NCBI GenBank assembly: GCA_938033975.1 | Contig: CALHKJ010000274.1 | Span: 1-9,724 of the forward strand | Direction of reading: 5' to 3' | DNA: 9,724 bases | From: an uncultured Saprospiraceae bacterium | GTDB taxonomy: Bacteria > Bacteroidota > Bacteroidia > Chitinophagales > Saprospiraceae | Part shown: one piece after another, positions 6,815 through 9,724 of the stretch | How positions within the stretch are numbered: the stretch's first letter is position 1 | Layout: each line of letters starts with the position of its first letter | Position numbers and translations under genes: made by a program | Notes under the pieces: generated by a model | What the model saw: the letters and a program-made list of their open reading frames with translations, nothing else | The model's database searches: none | Told to the model about the DNA's origin: nothing

Positions 6815-9650
6815 ATTCAACCTTATTCCTTTTCGAGAACTTAGAAAAAGAAAACAATAATCCACAACCGATGAAAATTCCATATGCCCAAATCGGTATA
6901 GATTTAGATCCTAATTTTATCGGTGACATATTTCCGCTTGCTACAAACCCTGCCCAAAAGTATGGAGTCTTTTGGCTTTCAGGAATACTATCATCTGCTA
7001 GATAGGCTAGCTTTGCATTTTGTAAGGCTGCATCTTTACGTTGACCCTCTTTCAAATATTTATAAAAATTAACCATGATATGAGAGGTTGCATCGTCGGG
7101 TACTTTCCACAAAGAATAAACAATTGAAGGAACACCTGAATAGGCAAAGGCTTTCGCAAATCCAAGTAGCCCTTCAGTTTTATTGTATACATCAAAGCCT
7201 GAACTGCAAGCACTCAAGACAACTAAATCGGCGTTAAATTTTTGATTGTATAATTCATATGCTTCAAGTTTTTCAAAGTCAGTTGTGTCTGTGCCTGAAA
7301 ATAGGAGAGAGGAGTATAAGGGCTTTTTATTATCCATCTCTGAATGCATGGCAAGATGAAGAATACTGAAATCTGAGGCTTCCGTTAAAAACTTTTCTTT
7401 GCTTGCATTCTGACCTTGGAAATGAGTCCCACCAACCATTGTTTGAATAGATTCCGCTTCTATCTTTGCTCCAGGTAAATCATAATATCCAGATCTAACC
7501 ATTTCAGCAAATTCAGGTAGAGATGCGTTTTCATATTTACTATCCTTCTGCAAAGAATAGTCTGGCGTAAATAAAGCTAATTTGCCAATTCCTTTTTTAT
7601 TTGATTTCTTTGATTGGACAGCCTGAATAAAAGAGTTATTGTAACTGATGTTGTACCTCTCTAACATCCTTGTTTCTTGATCCACGAGCATTTCAAAAGG
7701 GACGGACGTTAAGAACCACTCTGGAATAATGGTTAAATGTTGAACGTCAGTTGGTATGTAGTCTTCGATTGGTGCTAACAAAAGTTGATACAATTCTTTT
7801 GCCTCATCCTTTATTTGTTCTTTTCGAATTAAGCGATCATAGAAACTTGTTACCTTGTCAACCAAACTATCAGCACTAACATAACTTGCATGGAGGCTGT
7901 TTTGTGTAATAACATATATTCCCAACATCGTATCAGAAACCGAATATTCAATCAAAGCTTCATCTTCGGCTATTTCAGAATAGACATTATTTATGTTGTA
8001 GTCTTTTTTACCGTATTTGGCTGCATAATAGTTTGGAGATTGTCTCTTAATAGTTTCTTTGATTGAAGTATGTTTCTTTCGTAATTGATTAATGGTATCT
8101 AGAGTTTCAACAAAAATGGCGCTTGTGTCACTAGGGATGGACAACAATTTCTTTTCATAGTGAAAAATAGAATCTGAGAAGGATTTTGCAATAGCGATAT
8201 TCTGTTGGTCTACATCTGCAAAAGATATTTCATCATTATTAAAATCTATATCAAAACTTAATGACTTATTTCTTTCAAGAATTGAAACGGCAGTTTCAAG
8301 ATCTGATTTGAGGTAATGAGTCTCCGCCATTGACCAAGTTAAAGGTTGAAATGCATCTGAATATGTTTGATAATTACTGGGATTTTCTTCGCAAATACTT
8401 TCTACATATGAAAAAGCCATTTCTTGATAGTGCACTGCACTATCAAGAAGAGCTTCATTGTCATTAATTGAATACCAAGACTTATATAGATTTCCTAATC
8501 TGTCGGAAGTAGTAAAATAAACCCATTCGCTAAAGGATCCATTTAGACCATCTATTTCAGATCCGTTATCATTCAATATAAATGCTTCTTTATAAATTTC
8601 TTCTGCTTTTTTATATTCACCAAATTTCGAAAGAATCAAAGCTTTTTCGTTGAGGTATTCGATTGAAGTCAAAAGATCAGGATGTGTGCCATTTTTATTT
8701 ATGTACTCAGCTTTGTCAAGCTGAATTAAGGCTCCTTCATAATTTTTTTGTTCTATAAGAGCCGATGCTTTTAAAGTATACAATCTCGCGACATACGGAT
8801 GCATCTTTCCTAAGTTTGAAATTGCGACCTCTAGACCTACATCACAGTACTCAATTGATCTATTCAAATCTCCAGCTCTTCCATATAAAATTAAAAGATT
8901 GGTTATAGCTTGTAAGTTCTTTGTTGAATTTGATCCATTAAGTCTTTTTTTCATGGAATAAGATTCTTCTGTGTATTCTATGGCTTTATTAGGATCTTCT
9001 TTTTTTGCATAAGTCAGGCCAATATTGAGCAAGGTTCTAGAGATGTCTAAATGATCGGCTTGAAAGTGTGATCTTTGCAATTCAATTACTTCCAATTGTA
9101 TTTCAAGAGCTTCGTCTAATTTACTATTGGAGAGAGAATAATTGGATGCAGAGTTTCCTTTCATATCCGCAATTTTAAGAATTGGCGGATTGTCTAGTTT
9201 TGCTAAGTTTTCTGCTACTTTATAGTACTGATCTCCTGCGCTTTCAAAATCACCCTTTTCAGCATAGAAATCTGCATAGAGTGCGTCCAGTGAAATGTAT
9301 TCTAAATGATTTTGACCGTATAATTTTTTAGTATCTTCTTTAAGTTTTTCAATACTATTAAATATTGTGTCTGAAGGTCCATAATAAATTGAGTTCACAA
9401 GCGCCATGTATTTTAGGTTGACATACATAGAATCTATCTTTCCTTCAGAGTAATACTTTTTTATGGCTTCGTTGCAGCTTGATAATCCAAGTTCATATTT
9501 ACGTTGATGATAATAGTCAATGGATTGTTCGTAAATTCTTACTTTTTCTTGCTCTGCCGATTGCCCATTTGCTGTAGAGAGACTAGAAATTAGGATGAGT
9601 ATTGAATAAATAGGTAAGCCTAAAATATTCGAGGGAGATATTTTTTTCAT
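6813..9650 (-). CDS. Exported, membrane-anchored TPR-CHAT domain protein (caspase-like peptidase)
   Basis: The ATG at 9650 is chosen. It gives MKKISPSNILGLPIYSILIL, a classic signal peptide with likely cleavage after ANG (residue 29). A TTG nine codons upstream (9677) is also open but less likely. The product has 945 residues. Residues about 35-450 are helical TPR repeats (for example LLNIGLTYAKKEDPNKAIEY at about 208-227). A charged helical linker runs about 455-560. The CHAT domain spans about 600-910: LTIIPEWFLTSVPFEML, then LHLAMHSE with the catalytic His769, then LSACSSG with the catalytic Cys815, then GLLGFAKAFAYSGVPS and SLWKVPDDAT. A transmembrane helix at about 918-935 is followed by a basic tail (SKFSKRNK). 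CHAT proteins belong to the caspase/separase-like clan. This topology would put TPR and CHAT outside the inner membrane; substrate and partners are unknown. The gene is convergent to the sigma operon and monocistronic as far as visible. Confidence 0.9.
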   Translation of the reverse strand: MKKISPSNILGLPIYSILILISSLSTANGQSAEQEKVRIYEQSIDYYHQRKYELGLSSCNEAIKKYYSEGKIDSMYVNLKYMALVNSIYYGPSDTIFNSIEKLKEDTKKLYGQNHLEYISLDALYADFYAEKGDFESAGDQYYKVAENLAKLDNPPILKIADMKGNSASNYSLSNSKLDEALEIQLEVIELQRSHFQADHLDISRTLLNIGLTYAKKEDPNKAIEYTEESYSMKKRLNGSNSTKNLQAITNLLILYGRAGDLNRSIEYCDVGLEVAISNLGKMHPYVARLYTLKASALIEQKNYEGALIQLDKAEYINKNGTHPDLLTSIEYLNEKALILSKFGEYKKAEEIYKEAFILNDNGSEIDGLNGSFSEWVYFTTSDRLGNLYKSWYSINDNEALLDSAVHYQEMAFSYVESICEENPSNYQTYSDAFQPLTWSMAETHYLKSDLETAVSILERNKSLSFDIDFNNDEISFADVDQQNIAIAKSFSDSIFHYEKKLLSIPSDTSAIFVETLDTINQLRKKHTSIKETIKRQSPNYYAAKYGKKDYNINNVYSEIAEDEALIEYSVSDTMLGIYVITQNSLHASYVSADSLVDKVTSFYDRLIRKEQIKDEAKELYQLLLAPIEDYIPTDVQHLTIIPEWFLTSVPFEMLVDQETRMLERYNISYNNSFIQAVQSKKSNKKGIGKLALFTPDYSLQKDSKYENASLPEFAEMVRSGYYDLPGAKIEAESIQTMVGGTHFQGQNASKEKFLTEASDFSILHLAMHSEMDNKKPLYSSLLFSGTDTTDFEKLEAYELYNQKFNADLVVLSACSSGFDVYNKTEGLLGFAKAFAYSGVPSIVYSLWKVPDDATSHIMVNFYKYLKEGQRKDAALQNAKLAYLADDSIPESQKTPYFWAGFVASGNMSPIKLGSKSIPIWAYGIFIGCGLLFSFSKFSKRNKVE

Positions 9651-9724
9651 GGAAGTTGTCTGTTTTTTGGACTTCAACTAAATCTATGTGTTGAATTGAA
9701 AATTAAGTTAATAAAAAGGTGCGT

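Noticed and set aside
6813..9650. TPR-CHAT protein as a CRISPR-associated Csx29 (craspase-like) protease
   Set aside because: There is no CRISPR array or Cas effector in the window, and this protein has a signal peptide and membrane anchor, which do not suit a partner of a cytoplasmic RNA-guided complex.
9652..9675. Inverted repeat GAAGT/ACTTC just upstream of the CHAT start as an operator or leader hairpin
   Set aside because: Only five base pairs with a 14-base AT-rich loop; this is expected by chance.
9651..9677. TTG start at 9677 adding nine residues to the CHAT protein
   Set aside because: The ATG at 9650 gives a compact signal peptide with MKK at its front; the extension adds only a polar stretch directly after an in-frame TAG. 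It cannot be fully excluded.
9679..9686. Minus-strand TAGATTTA as a -7 box for the CHAT gene
   Set aside because: It matches seven of eight positions of TAnnTTTG (the two n positions match anything), but there is no TTTG at the expected distance upstream, and such matches are frequent in AT-rich DNA.

Overview
The window looks like a chromosomal segment of a member of the Bacteroidota. Three things point there: the first gene ends in a type IX secretion (Por secretion system) C-terminal sorting domain, the ECF sigma/anti-sigma pair has the typical Bacteroidota form, and the AT-rich genes lack Shine-Dalgarno sequences at their starts. Genus cannot be read from the sequence; a marine-type Cytophagales or Flavobacteriales relative is a guess. 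There are no RNA genes, CRISPR arrays, insertion sequences or attachment sites that I can see, and no gene-free stretch longer than about 100 bases.

Layout. (1) Positions 1-4293, plus strand: the 3' part of a very large secreted, acidic surface protein. It carries six DUF11-type repeats of exactly 143 residues each, then three SdrD B-like domains, an FN3-like segment and a T9SS sorting domain. Its N-terminus lies before the window. A strong intrinsic terminator (4311-4344) closes it. (2) Positions 4395-6769, plus strand: a compact three-gene operon with overlapping genes. It encodes an ECF sigma factor (GTG start), a single-pass membrane protein that is probably its anti-sigma factor, and an exported beta-strand repeat protein with a 34/35-residue KYSD-type repeat. 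A second terminator (6786-6814) ends this operon. (3) Positions 6813-9650, minus strand, convergent: a 945-residue TPR-CHAT protein with an intact His/Cys caspase-like dyad, an N-terminal signal peptide and a C-terminal membrane anchor.

How they may fit together. The sigma/anti-sigma/export-protein operon is a plausible envelope-sensing module: the membrane protein holds the sigma factor, and the exported repeat protein may be either sensor partner or target. The giant adhesin-like protein and the exported CHAT protein are also envelope or surface proteins, but both are separated from the operon by terminators or orientation, so a shared pathway is only suggested by proximity. No wholly new system can be demonstrated from the sequence. 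The points most worth checking are the envelope-facing CHAT protease, the dimeric 858-bp super-repeat in the surface protein, and the KYSD repeat protein tied to a sigma factor.
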